This document shows positions 45,473 to 54,528 of a stretch of 64,000 nucleotides of DNA, in pieces (the stretch's first letter is position 1; each line of letters starts with the position of its first letter). The DNA lies in assembly GCF_018332695.1 (NCBI RefSeq), contig NZ_BOQN01000001.1, positions 1 to 64,000 on the forward strand, in the 5' to 3' direction. Made by a program: the position numbers and the translations under genes. The notes under the pieces were generated by a model. That model did not search any database, was not told the DNA's origin, and saw nothing but the letters and a program-made list of their open reading frames with translations. The DNA is from Paractinoplanes toevensis. GTDB lineage: Bacteria > Actinomycetota > Actinomycetes > Mycobacteriales > Micromonosporaceae.

Positions 45473-47314
45473 GTGAACGGCCGCCGTACCTTCGGGATCC
45501 TCTCGCCCTTCGTCGGGGGCGACTACTACGGGGCGATCATCGAGGGCATCAACACGGCGGCGGCCGGCGGCGGGGACCGGATCATGGCGATCCAGACCCT
45601 CGACCCCGGCGCGCACAGCGCCGACCGCAGCGGCCTGCCCGACTTCCGCCGGCCGATCTCCTGGAACCAGCTGGCCGGCCTGGTCGTGCTGCCCGGCGCG
45701 GTCGGCACGGCGTACGCGGCCGAGGCGCACCGGTCCGGCCTGCCGGTCGTGTTCGTCGCCCAGGACGCCACCGGCAGCGGCTGCTCGGCGGTGCTGGCCG
45801 ACAACCGCAGCGGCGTCCGCGAGGCGGTCGCGCACCTGGTCGAGCACGGCCACGAGCGGATCGCCTTCGCCGGCTATCTCGCCCACTTCGACGTGCGGGA
45901 ACGCTACGAGGGTTACCGGGAGGCGCTGCTCGCGCACGGCATCACCCCTCAGCCGTCGCTTCTGCTCGACTCCGGCGACAACCACGAGAGCGGCGGTGAG
46001 ACGGTCGCCGACGGTCTGATCAAGGCGGGCATGCCGGCCACCGCGATCGTGCTGGGCACCGACCGCAACGCGATCGGCCTGATCTCCCGGATGACCGGGG
46101 CCGGTTACGACCTGCCGACCGAGCTGGCCGTGGTCGGGTTCGACGACATCGCCGACGCCGCCTACCTGCGGCCCAGCCTCTCCACCGTGCGGCAGCCGCT
46201 CGACCAGGTCGGCGCCGTCGTCTACCAGCTCCTCACCGAGCTGTCGGAGAACTCCGGTGAGCGGCTGGTCCGGCACGTCCCGACGACCTTCGTGCGGCGG
46301 GACTCGTGCGGCTGCACCGGGCACGGCCTGCCGATCTCCGAACCGCAGGCGCGCAGCCTGTTCGCCCAGGTGCAATACCTGCAGAGCACCCTGAACATCC
46401 AGTACGAACTGGGCATCGAGCTGCTCGGCACGCACGGCAGCGACCCGCGCGCGCTCGGCTGGCTGGGCCTGACCCCGGCGCTGGCCGGTTGCCTCGGCCT
46501 GTGGAATTCCGAGGGCCGGCTCGACGTGGTCGGCGAGTTCCGGGCCGGCTGCCCGACCGGGCACGCGGTCGACGCCGCCGACTTCCCGCCGCCCGAGTTG
46601 TTCGGTACGACCGACGGGCCGGCCGGCGACGTGGTGTTCCTGGTGCCGGTCCGCAGCCGGAACGCCGACTGGGGTGTCCTCGCCGCGGTCGGCCGGATCC
46701 AGTCCACCACCCCGCCCGGCCGCGAGATGATGAACCACTCGGGGGCGCTGCTGGCCGCCGCCCTCGACTACGAGGTGACCATGGCCGCCCTCCGCGACAA
46801 GGAGGAGAGCCTGCGCAACGCGGCCCTGCACGACCACCTCACCGGGCTGCCCAACCGGGTGCTGCTGGAGGACCGGATGGAGCAGGCCGGCCGGCGGGCG
46901 GGCCGCCAGCCCGACTACCGGTTCGCGATCCTGCTGCTCGACCTGGACGGCTTCAAGGCGGTCAACGACACGCTCGGGCACGCAGCCGGCGATCAGCTGC
47001 TGATCGAGGTGGCCCGGCGGCTCACCGGCCTGCTGCGCAAGTCCGACACGGTGGCCCGGCTCGGCGGCGACGAGTTCGTGGTCCTGCTCGACGGGATCAC
47101 CCGGCCGGACGGGCACAAGGCGGCCTGCGACAACATCCACGCGGCGATCCGCGCACCGTTCTTCATCGACGGCGAGCGGGTCGAGGTGGGCTGCAGCATC
47201 GGCGTGGCGCTCTCCGGCGGCGACGGCGGGGCCGACCCCGACCATCTGCTGCGCGAGGCGGACGCCGCGATGTACCGGGCCAAGTCGGCGGCCCGGCGGC
47301 CTACTTCTCGGTGA
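45473..47314 (+). CDS. Diguanylate cyclase with a cytoplasmic LacI-like sensor
   Basis: About 613 residues. The first 275 are a LacI/GalR-type effector-binding fold (FGILSPFVGGDYYGAIIEGI; VREAVAHLVEHGHERIAFAG; VVGFDDIADAAYLRPSLSTV) without a helix-turn-helix or signal peptide. A Cys-containing linker (RRDSCGCTG) and a GAF-like middle region follow. The C-terminal GGDEF domain has the intact GGDEF at 531-535 and the inhibitory RxxD site RKSD at 522-525. A soluble sugar-like ligand should therefore control c-di-GMP synthesis inside the cell. GTG at 45473 is the likely start; upstream codons do not look like protein. It converges on the pilin operon, overlapping by 14 bases. Confidence 0.88.
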   Translation: MNGRRTFGILSPFVGGDYYGAIIEGINTAAAGGGDRIMAIQTLDPGAHSADRSGLPDFRRPISWNQLAGLVVLPGAVGTAYAAEAHRSGLPVVFVAQDATGSGCSAVLADNRSGVREAVAHLVEHGHERIAFAGYLAHFDVRERYEGYREALLAHGITPQPSLLLDSGDNHESGGETVADGLIKAGMPATAIVLGTDRNAIGLISRMTGAGYDLPTELAVVGFDDIADAAYLRPSLSTVRQPLDQVGAVVYQLLTELSENSGERLVRHVPTTFVRRDSCGCTGHGLPISEPQARSLFAQVQYLQSTLNIQYELGIELLGTHGSDPRALGWLGLTPALAGCLGLWNSEGRLDVVGEFRAGCPTGHAVDAADFPPPELFGTTDGPAGDVVFLVPVRSRNADWGVLAAVGRIQSTTPPGREMMNHSGALLAAALDYEVTMAALRDKEESLRNAALHDHLTGLPNRVLLEDRMEQAGRRAGRQPDYRFAILLLDLDGFKAVNDTLGHAAGDQLLIEVARRLTGLLRKSDTVARLGGDEFVVLLDGITRPDGHKAACDNIHAAIRAPFFIDGERVEVGCSIGVALSGGDGGADPDHLLREADAAMYRAKSAARRPTSR

Positions 47315-48806
47315 GGTTGACCAGCGGCGTCGGCTGGTCGATGTTCGCCGGCGCGTTCCACTTCTGGATGTCGGCCGTGCTGCACGTGGCGACCTTGACC
47401 TTGCTGGTGCCGTCGCCGTGGAAGTCGTTGGCGACGCCGCTGCCCTGCTCGGTGGGCTGCAGGCAGTACCCCTTGTAGTCCATGATCCGGTAGCTCGTGC
47501 CGTAGTCGCCGGTGTCGTGGTAGACCGTCCAGGTCAGCGTCTCCTGAGCCTGGGTGGCGGCGTCCTTGCACGACACCACCGTCGCCCACGACGTCGAGGT
47601 GACGATGCCCGGCGACTTCAGGCAGTAGTTGTTATTGGCGCTGCCGTTGTTGGCGTTGCTGTTGGCGCTGGTGTTGTTGACGATGATCGGCCCGGACTTG
47701 GAGATGGCCGGCAGCACCGGCACGGGGTGGACCCACTGCTGGTTGAAGTCGACGAGGGCGCCCGGGTCCTGCTTGCAGAACCAGGCGATCATGTACGTCG
47801 CACTGGTGCTCTTGCTGGTCACGTCCAGGCAGCGGCTGAACTGCTTGTAGTTGACCAGCTGGTTGGTGGAGTCACCGGCCATCCCGGCGCCGACGCCGGG
47901 TGCGGAGTACCAGACGTTCTTGTTGGACGTGGCGCCGCAGCCGGCGAGGAGCACCGTGTGGTCGGCGACCGATCCGGGAGTCTTGATGTTCATGCAGAAG
48001 CTGCCGTCGGACTTGCTGGCCGAGGTGGTGGCGTGGAAGACGCTGCTGCCGTCGAGCGCCCACTGGAAGTTCGTGGTGCGCACGGTCGGGCAGGCCTGGA
48101 AGACGACCGGCGTGGTGCCGCTCACCCGCGTCGAGTTCGAGAACAGGCACATGCCCGACGTCGCGGTGGACGACTCCGAGGAGACCAGCTTCAGGTAGAG
48201 GTCCGGTGTGTAGCCGAACTGCTGCTGGCTGCTGCCGTTGCAGGTCTGCACGAGGACGGCGGTCCCGGCGGCCGGGCTCGCCGCGGCGCCGGCGTCAAGG
48301 CACTGGTCGCCCAGGGTGCTGCTGGCGATCTTGATCCGGCCGCCCGGGATGTTGGTGTTGCTGGTGGAGAAGACGTACGTGGCGGTCAGCGTGCGGGTCA
48401 CCGTGCCGTTGGTGCCGGCCGACTGGACGATCGCGGTGGTGGGCACGTCGTAGACGGCGCAGCTGGTGATCGTGTTGCCGTCCTTGTCGCGGTAGGTGAC
48501 CGTCACCGTGTACGCCGAGGTGATGGTGCCGCCGGTCGCGCCGGTCGTCCCGCTCATCGTGCACGGCGGCAGATTCTCCAGGTAACCGTTCTGCACGGCG
48601 TCGGACGCGGCGCGGACGCGGGCCATCATCACGTCCAGGCCGGCCTGGGCGGCATCGAGAGCGGCGGCCCGCTGGTCGTAGTTCACGGTGTTCTTGATCT
48701 GGCGAACCACGATCGGGACGAGCGTCGCCGAGAGGGCCAGCACGACGGTCACGACCAGCATGGCCAGCGGCATCGACCCCTCGTCGCGGCGGAGCGAGAG
48801 CCTCAT
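47301..48806 (-). CDS. PilX-like minor pilin with ricin-type lectin domains
   Basis: A 501-residue protein. The N-terminus RRDEGSMPLAMLVVTVVLAL is pilin-like but lacks the canonical Gly-Phe cleavage site; the hydrophobic helix is followed by a helical AALDAAQAGLDVMMARVR stalk as in PilX/T4P accessory pilins. Residues about 155-500 carry beta-trefoil ricin-B-type sequence with repeated Q-x-W/F patterns (SSQQQFGY, NFQWALD, NQQWVHP, IQKWNAP) and paired Cys, suggesting carbohydrate binding at the pilus tip. Last gene of the three-pilin operon; its ATG overlaps the previous stop. Confidence 0.85.
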   Translation of the reverse strand: MRLSLRRDEGSMPLAMLVVTVVLALSATLVPIVVRQIKNTVNYDQRAAALDAAQAGLDVMMARVRAASDAVQNGYLENLPPCTMSGTTGATGGTITSAYTVTVTYRDKDGNTITSCAVYDVPTTAIVQSAGTNGTVTRTLTATYVFSTSNTNIPGGRIKIASSTLGDQCLDAGAAASPAAGTAVLVQTCNGSSQQQFGYTPDLYLKLVSSESSTATSGMCLFSNSTRVSGTTPVVFQACPTVRTTNFQWALDGSSVFHATTSASKSDGSFCMNIKTPGSVADHTVLLAGCGATSNKNVWYSAPGVGAGMAGDSTNQLVNYKQFSRCLDVTSKSTSATYMIAWFCKQDPGALVDFNQQWVHPVPVLPAISKSGPIIVNNTSANSNANNGSANNNYCLKSPGIVTSTSWATVVSCKDAATQAQETLTWTVYHDTGDYGTSYRIMDYKGYCLQPTEQGSGVANDFHGDGTSKVKVATCSTADIQKWNAPANIDQPTPLVNLTEK

Positions 48807-49426
48807 GCGGACGGCCTCCCCTTGCTGCAGTCGTTGAGCGCCGACGTGTTGCGGTTGGTGTTCTGCGCCGTGAACAGCACGTCCAGGGGCAGGACGGTCT
48901 TGCCGACCGTGCCGCTGAACCGGAGCCGGACCTGGTTGTGCTCGGGTTCGTAGCCGCTGCCGACACCACTGACGTTCGGGCTGGCCGAGGCGTACGGCTG
49001 GTCGCCGGGCGCGTAGACGGTGAACGGCGCGAACGAACCGGTCTGGGTCAGGTCGGTGGCGATCGTCGTGGCCGCCCCCGGGGTCGTGCCGGGCAGCGTC
49101 CAGACGGCCCGGGTCAGGGCCCCGTTCCGGAAGACGAGCTGCTGGCAGTTGGTCGGGGTGGCGTACTCGAGATACCAGACGCCGCCCACCTGCGCGGGCG
49201 TGGAGACCCAGGTGGCGTAGCGCAGTTCCTTGTCCAGCCGGCGGAAGCTGTTGCCGATCTGGTCCCGCGCGTTGCTCAGGCTGTCGGTCCGGTTGACGTC
49301 GGAGTAGACCTCCGTGATCGCCCCGGTGACGATCACCATGATCACCGCCATGACGGACATCGAGACGATGAGCTCGATCAGGGAGAAGCCTTCGTCGCCC
49401 GCCTCCGGGGTCTCGATCTCGCTCAT
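48803..49426 (-). CDS. Type IV minor pilin (PilW-like)
   Basis: A 207-residue prepilin. The acidic leader ends at the class III cleavage site GDEG|FSLIELIVSMSV, with Glu at +5 of the mature protein, followed by the hydrophobic helix VMAVIMVIVTGAITEVY. The body has beta-rich sequence and isolated Cys. It should be processed by a PilD-type peptidase encoded elsewhere and join a pilus-tip complex with its two neighbours. Start and stop overlap the flanking genes by four bases each. Confidence 0.92.
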   Translation of the reverse strand: MSEIETPEAGDEGFSLIELIVSMSVMAVIMVIVTGAITEVYSDVNRTDSLSNARDQIGNSFRRLDKELRYATWVSTPAQVGGVWYLEYATPTNCQQLVFRNGALTRAVWTLPGTTPGAATTIATDLTQTGSFAPFTVYAPGDQPYASASPNVSGVGSGYEPEHNQVRLRFSGTVGKTVLPLDVLFTAQNTNRNTSALNDCSKGRPSA

Positions 49427-51084
49427 GTGATCTTCCAGACGAAGGTGAGGATGCTGCTGCTCGGCGGCGCGACGGTGGTGGCGGTCGCCGTCACCACGTA
49501 GGTGCCGGCGGTCGTCGGGGTCCCGGAGATGACCTTGGTCAGGGCGTTGAAGGTCAGGCCCGGCGGGAGCCCGGAGACGGACAGCGCGGGCGAAAGACCC
49601 AGCAGCGTTCCGTTGGTCGCCAGGGCCAGCGCCGCGGCGCTGCCCTTGACCGTGCTCTGGTCGGGCGCAGTCAGCGCGGGCGCGGTGAAGACCAGCGAGT
49701 CACTCGTCGTCACGATGACCACGATCTGCTTACTGGCCGTGCCACCGCTGCCGTCGGTGACGGTGATCGTGGGCAGGAACCGGCCCGACGACGAGGCCTT
49801 GCCCGAGAACGAACCGGTGTTCTTGTTGATCGACACACTGGTCGGCAGGCCGGTGGCGCTGTAGGTGTAGTCGCCGTCACCACCCGCGGCGACCGCGGTG
49901 AGATCGAGGCTCGACTTCAGGCCGATCGTCTGGTCGGACAGGCCGCTCAGGGTCAGCCCGGGATTCACGGTGTGGGTGTAGTTAGCTTTGCCGGTCCTCG
50001 CATTGGCGTCGGTCACCGTGACGGTGACGGTGTAGGTGCCGGCGGTGGTCGGGCTGCCGCTGATGAGGCCGGTGCCGGCGTCGAAGGCCAGGCCGGGCGG
50101 GAGGCCGGTCACGTCCCAGGGGGTGTACGGCGCCACCCCGCCGGAGGCCGACAGGGCCAGGCTGTAGGCGTCACCGATGCGGCTGACGACGCCGGTGGGA
50201 ACGGTCGGTGCCGGCGGCTTGACGACGGTCATCGTCACCGAACCGGTGTTGGTGCGATTCGCGTGGTCGGTGACCGTCGCGGTGGTCGACGTGACGCCCG
50301 GCGTGCTCGGGACCCCGGTGATGATCCCGGACGAGGCCAGCGAGAGGCCGGCCGGGAGCTGGACGATCGTCCAGGTGTTGGGGAGCTGACCGCCGCGGGC
50401 CTTGAGCTGATAGGAGACGGTGTCGCCGACGTACCAGGTCGGAGTGTTCTCCATGACCACCGGCGACGGCCGGTTGAAGTCGAAGGTCGGCTCGGACGCG
50501 CGGGAGACCAGGGTCGTGGCGACGTAGCTGCACAGGCTGCTCGCACAGGTGGAATCCGGCCAGGTCTCCAGCACCACGACCCGGAAGAACTGCAGGATCT
50601 GGGTCGAGTCGGCCGGAGCCGCCGCGCCCTTCGGATAGACGCACTCGGTGGTGCCGGTCAGATAGACCTCGCACTCCCCGACGTAGATGTTCTGGGTGTA
50701 CGTGGTGCCCTCGACCGTGACCCGCTGGGCCGACGTGGAGATCGGCGCGTCCGCCCCCACCGTCGAGGTGCTGTCGGTGATCATCGGATCGCCGGCCACC
50801 TGCATCGTCTTCAGGTACGGCTGGACCACGGTGGAAGCGGCGTCGAACTGCGCCTGGGTCGCCCTGACGCTGCGCCCGCTCAGCAGGGCGCTGCCCTTCA
50901 GGCCGCGCACCTGCTCCATCGCGGTGTCGGAGAGCTGGATCGCGGCCTGCTTGGCGCGCTGCTTGTTGACGTTGGTCAGGCTGCGCACGAAGAACGGGGC
51001 GCTCGCGAGCATGGTGACACTCAGAATGGCCAGCGCCACGACCATCTCGACGAGGGTGAAGCCCTCGTCTCGTTCCCTGAGCAC
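49423..51084 (-). CDS. Type IV prepilin with tandem Ig-like domains
   Basis: A 553-residue protein starting with GTG after a GGGAGAG site. RERDEG|FTLVEMVVALAI is a prepilin cleavage site and helix. A pilin body of about 190 residues contains several Cys. Residues about 215-550 are four putative Ig-like domains of the He_PIG type, each with a LPxGLxxxxxxGxIxGxPxxxG signature (PAGLSLASSGIITGVPSTPG, PPGLAFDAGTGLISGSPTTA, PPGLTFNALTKVISGTPTTA). Such domains mediate adhesion. First gene of the pilin operon, followed by PilW- and PilX-like proteins. Confidence 0.92.
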   Translation of the reverse strand: MLRERDEGFTLVEMVVALAILSVTMLASAPFFVRSLTNVNKQRAKQAAIQLSDTAMEQVRGLKGSALLSGRSVRATQAQFDAASTVVQPYLKTMQVAGDPMITDSTSTVGADAPISTSAQRVTVEGTTYTQNIYVGECEVYLTGTTECVYPKGAAAPADSTQILQFFRVVVLETWPDSTCASSLCSYVATTLVSRASEPTFDFNRPSPVVMENTPTWYVGDTVSYQLKARGGQLPNTWTIVQLPAGLSLASSGIITGVPSTPGVTSTTATVTDHANRTNTGSVTMTVVKPPAPTVPTGVVSRIGDAYSLALSASGGVAPYTPWDVTGLPPGLAFDAGTGLISGSPTTAGTYTVTVTVTDANARTGKANYTHTVNPGLTLSGLSDQTIGLKSSLDLTAVAAGGDGDYTYSATGLPTSVSINKNTGSFSGKASSSGRFLPTITVTDGSGGTASKQIVVIVTTSDSLVFTAPALTAPDQSTVKGSAAALALATNGTLLGLSPALSVSGLPPGLTFNALTKVISGTPTTAGTYVVTATATTVAPPSSSILTFVWKIT

Positions 51085-51142
51085 GCACTCTCCCGGCGTT
51101 TGTCAACCGCTGAGGTTCACATCGGCAGAGGAGCGCCCGGGT

Positions 51143-51793
51143 TTAGGCGTCGGGTCGCCAGATCTCCGCCCGCCAGGACCGGAACGGGGCGGAGGCGTCG
51201 TTGCGCTGCACGACCGGGAACATGCTGGAGACCCCCTGCCAGGACGGCTGTGCCTTCGGTTTCGGCGCGGCCAGGGCCCTCGACAGCACGTCCAGCATGT
51301 CCAGCAGCGCCTGATGCAGATGCGGGTCGGTGAGCGTGCCGTCCACCTCGTCGAGCGCGGCCGCGTTGAGCGGGATCCGCATGCACGCCGGGTGCAGCAT
51401 CTTCGCGTTCGCGTGCGCGAGCACCGTCTCCAGCAGGTCGCGCGCGCCGTCGTCCTGGCCGGGCGTGGACACGGACAGCCAGGCGACCGGCTTGTGGCTC
51501 AGGTCGCCCCCGTCCACCAGCCAGTCCAGCAGGTTTTTCAGGCTGCCCGGGATCGAACCGGCGAATTCCGGGGTACTGAAGACGACGGCGTCGGCGGCGG
51601 CGACCTGCAGGCGCAGGAATGCCACCGGGTCGGGCGAGGAGTAGTCACCCGGCACGAACGCCGGCAGGTCACGTAGGCCGTCGTAGAGCGACGCACTGAT
51701 CTCCGGCGGGGCGAACCGGGCCGCCGTGCGCAGCGCTGCCGTATGCAGCGAGTCGGCTCGGGTGTTTCCCGAGATCAGCAGGATCCGCGTCAT
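51143..51793 (-). CDS. NADPH-dependent FMN reductase
   Basis: A 216-residue flavodoxin-fold enzyme. ILLISGNTRADSLHTAALR is the FMN phosphate loop, and STPEFAGSIPGSLKNLLDWL is the conserved loop of the NADPH-dependent FMN reductase family (typically PEYNxSxPGxLKNxxDW). It transfers hydride to FMN or quinone-like acceptors in the cytoplasm. It stands alone, divergent from the histidine kinase gene. Confidence 0.9.
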   Translation of the reverse strand: MTRILLISGNTRADSLHTAALRTAARFAPPEISASLYDGLRDLPAFVPGDYSSPDPVAFLRLQVAAADAVVFSTPEFAGSIPGSLKNLLDWLVDGGDLSHKPVAWLSVSTPGQDDGARDLLETVLAHANAKMLHPACMRIPLNAAALDEVDGTLTDPHLHQALLDMLDVLSRALAAPKPKAQPSWQGVSSMFPVVQRNDASAPFRSWRAEIWRPDA

Positions 51794-51843
51794 GGCACGG
51801 GACCTTACGTGCTGAAGGTGAATCTCTCAGGTAGCGACGTGCG

Positions 51844-53079
51844 GTGCCGACCTACGACTACATCACCGACGGACAGGAAACGACGTTGAGCCCAGCGGCA
51901 GAGCATTCCCGATTGGCGGCGCTGCACACATATGGCCTGCTGGACGCGGTACGCCCGGTCGTGCTCGACGACCTGACCAGGCTCGCCGCGCGGATCTTCG
52001 ACACGCCCATGTCGACCGTGACGCTGGTGGACCGCAACCGTCAGTGGTTCGCCGGAAACACCGGCATGGACGGCAGCGAGGCGCCCCGGGCCATCTCGCT
52101 GTGCGCCTGGATGCTCGACGACCCGCGCCCGCTGATCGTCCCGGACGCCCGCGTCGACCCGCGCTTCCGGGACTACGCGAACGTCACCGGTGCGCCGTAC
52201 CTCCGCTTCTACGCCGGGGTGCCGCTGGTCAACCCGGACGGCCACATCCTCGGCAGCGTCTGTGTCCTCGACCGGGAGCCGCGGGAGATCGACGAGCGCG
52301 AGGTGACTCTGCTCAGTGACCTCGCCGCCCAGGCCATCGGGCACCTCGAGGCGATCCGCGAGCAGAACCGGCTGAGCTTCCTCGACGCCGAACTCACCCG
52401 CCTGATGCGCCGCGAACAGGACCTGGTCGCCGCCGTGTCGCACGAACTGCGCACGCCGGTCACCACCATGCAGGGCTACCTGGAGATGCTGGCCGAGGAC
52501 GAGGACCTGGCCCCGTACCGGCGGATGCTCGAACCGATCCGGCGCAACGGCGACCGCCTGGTCCGGATGGTCGACCACCTGCTGGCCGGTACCCGCCCCG
52601 ACGACGCGCCGGCCAAGGCCGAGGGTCTGGTCGATCTCGCCGCCGCCGCGCGGACCGCGGTCGACACCTGCGAACCCCTCGCGGCCGAGCGCGGCGTGAC
52701 GGTCACTCTTTCCGGTGAAGAACTTCCGGCGTACGTCGTCGGCGAAGCCGCCGCCCTGAGCCAGGCACTCGAGCACGTCGTACGCAACGCCGTCGCCTTC
52801 TCCCCCGGCGGCAACGAGGTCAGTGTGCGGGTGGCCGGGGCCCGGATCGAGGTGCACGACCAGGGCGCCGGCATCCCCGCCGAGGAGCTGCCGTACGTCT
52901 TCGAACGCTTCTACCGCGGCCGGCACGCCCAGGAGCAGGCCGTCCCCGGCATGGGCCTCGGCCTGGCGATCGCCTGGCGGATCGTCAACGCGCACGGCGG
53001 CCGGCTGGCCCTCGACTCGGCCGGCACCGGACGGGGTACGAAGGCCAAGATTTGCCTCCCCGCCGCGACGCCACACTGA
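51844..53079 (+). CDS. GAF-domain sensor histidine kinase
   Basis: A 411-residue soluble kinase. The N-terminal GAF domain (about 20-170) starts [20 protein letters not shown] and has [15 protein letters not shown], followed by a HisKA domain with phospho-accepting His200 in [17 protein letters not shown]. HATPase blocks are [14 protein letters not shown] (N box), [13 protein letters not shown] (G1) and [17 protein letters not shown] (G2). No membrane helix and no response regulator gene adjoin it, so it is an orphan. The start is GTG at 51844. Confidence 0.92.
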   Translation: MPTYDYITDGQETTLSPAAEHSRLAALHTYGLLDAVRPVVLDDLTRLAARIFDTPMSTVTLVDRNRQWFAGNTGMDGSEAPRAISLCAWMLDDPRPLIVPDARVDPRFRDYANVTGAPYLRFYAGVPLVNPDGHILGSVCVLDREPREIDEREVTLLSDLAAQAIGHLEAIREQNRLSFLDAELTRLMRREQDLVAAVSHELRTPVTTMQGYLEMLAEDEDLAPYRRMLEPIRRNGDRLVRMVDHLLAGTRPDDAPAKAEGLVDLAAAARTAVDTCEPLAAERGVTVTLSGEELPAYVVGEAAALSQALEHVVRNAVAFSPGGNEVSVRVAGARIEVHDQGAGIPAEELPYVFERFYRGRHAQEQAVPGMGLGLAIAWRIVNAHGGRLALDSAGTGRGTKAKICLPAATPH

Positions 53080-53104
53080 TGTGACTTACGGCACTATGGG
53101 GGCC

Positions 53105-54220
53105 ATGACTGACGTCCGGCTCCTGGTAGGCACACGCAAGGGCGCGTTCACGCTGACCGCCGACGGCACGCGCAAGGATTGGAAGGTGAGCGGCCCGCAC
53201 TTCGGCGGGTGGGAGATCTACCACGTGGCCGGTTCGCCGGCCGACCCCGACCGGCTGTGGGCATCGGAGTCCTCCGGCTGGTTTGGGCAGGTGATCCAGC
53301 GCTCCGACGACGGCGGCCGCTCCTGGAACCCGGTGGGCAACGACTTCGCGTACGCGGGTGAGGTCGGCGACCACCTCTGGTACGACGGAACGCCGCGCCC
53401 GTGGGAGTTCAAGCGGATCTGGCACCTCGAGCCGTCCCGCACCGACCCCGACACGGTGTACGCGGGCGCCGAGGACGCGGCCCTCTACCGCTCCACCGAC
53501 GGCGGCCGGAGCTGGGCCGAGCTGACCGCGCTGCGCAACCACCCGACCGGCCCCGCCTGGCAGCCCGGCGCCGGCGGCATGTGCCTGCACACCATCATTC
53601 TCGACCCGGTCGACCCGGACCGGATCTTCGTGGCCATCTCGGCGGCCGGCGCGTTCCGCACCGACGACGGCGGCAAGAGCTGGCAGCCGATCAACCGGGG
53701 CCTGCGCTCCGAAGGCATCCCCGACGCCGACGCCGAGGTCGGCCACTGCGTGCACCGCCTCGCCATGCACCCGTCCAACCCCGACGTGCTCTTCATGCAG
53801 AAACACTGGGACGTGATGCGTACGGACGACGCCGGCGGCAGCTGGCGCGAGATCAGCGGCAACCTGCCGACGGACTTCGGCTTCCCGATCGGCGTGCACG
53901 CCCACGAGCCGGAGACCGTCTACGTCATCCCGATCACCAGCGACTCCGAGCACTACGTGCCCGACGCGAAGCTGCGCGTCTACCGCAGCCGCACCGGCGG
54001 CGGCGAGTGGGAGCCGCTCACCAACGGCCTCCCCCAGGAGAACTGCTACGTCAACGTCCTGCGCGACGCGATGGCGGTGGACACCCTGGACGACTGCGGC
54101 ATCTACTTCGGCACCACCGGCGGCCAGATCTACGGCTCCCCCGACGGCGGCGACAGCTGGCAGCCGATCGTCCGCGACCTGCCCGCGGTCCTGTCGGTCG
54201 AGGTCCAGGTCCTGCCGTGA
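53105..54220 (+). CDS. BNR-repeat (sialidase-fold) protein
   Basis: A 371-residue beta-propeller protein. Asp-box/BNR motifs recur: [46 protein letters not shown] and [11 protein letters not shown]. There is no signal peptide, so it is cytoplasmic, unlike secreted sialidases, and no sialidase catalytic Arg triad can be recognised. ATG at 53105 is preferred over 53096. Its stop overlaps the start of the MoaD-like gene, so the two products are probably made together. Confidence 0.85.
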   Translation: MTDVRLLVGTRKGAFTLTADGTRKDWKVSGPHFGGWEIYHVAGSPADPDRLWASESSGWFGQVIQRSDDGGRSWNPVGNDFAYAGEVGDHLWYDGTPRPWEFKRIWHLEPSRTDPDTVYAGAEDAALYRSTDGGRSWAELTALRNHPTGPAWQPGAGGMCLHTIILDPVDPDRIFVAISAAGAFRTDDGGKSWQPINRGLRSEGIPDADAEVGHCVHRLAMHPSNPDVLFMQKHWDVMRTDDAGGSWREISGNLPTDFGFPIGVHAHEPETVYVIPITSDSEHYVPDAKLRVYRSRTGGGEWEPLTNGLPQENCYVNVLRDAMAVDTLDDCGIYFGTTGGQIYGSPDGGDSWQPIVRDLPAVLSVEVQVLP

Positions 54221-54513
54221 TCCGCGTGATCCTCCCACCCCACCTGCGCAACCTGGCCAAGGTGACCGGCGAGGTCGAGGTCGACGTCGCCGGTCCGGTC
54301 ACCCAGCGAGCCGTGCTGGACGCGGTCGAGGAGCGGTTCCCGATGCTGGTCGGCACGATGCGCGACCGCGACACGGCGAAGCGGCGGGCCCTGGTCCGCT
54401 TCTTCGCCTGCGAGGAGGACCTCTCCAACGACCCGCCCGACACCCCGCTCCCCGACCGGGTCGCCACCGGCGAGGAGCCGTTTCTGGTGGTGGGCGCGAT
54501 GGCCGGCGGCTAG
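54217..54513 (+). CDS. MoaD/ThiS-like sulfur-carrier protein
   Basis: A 98-residue ubiquitin-fold protein of the MoaD/ThiS family. It begins [20 protein letters not shown], has an [13 protein letters not shown] helix, and ends with the diagnostic Gly-Gly that is adenylated and thiocarboxylated. GTG at 54217 overlaps the upstream stop in GTGA. Coupling to a BNR protein rather than molybdopterin genes suggests a specialised sulfur carrier or a protein modifier. The partner E1-like enzyme is not in the window. Confidence 0.88.
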   Translation: MIRVILPPHLRNLAKVTGEVEVDVAGPVTQRAVLDAVEERFPMLVGTMRDRDTAKRRALVRFFACEEDLSNDPPDTPLPDRVATGEEPFLVVGAMAGG

Positions 54514-54528
54514 CGGTGGCCGGTGTGC

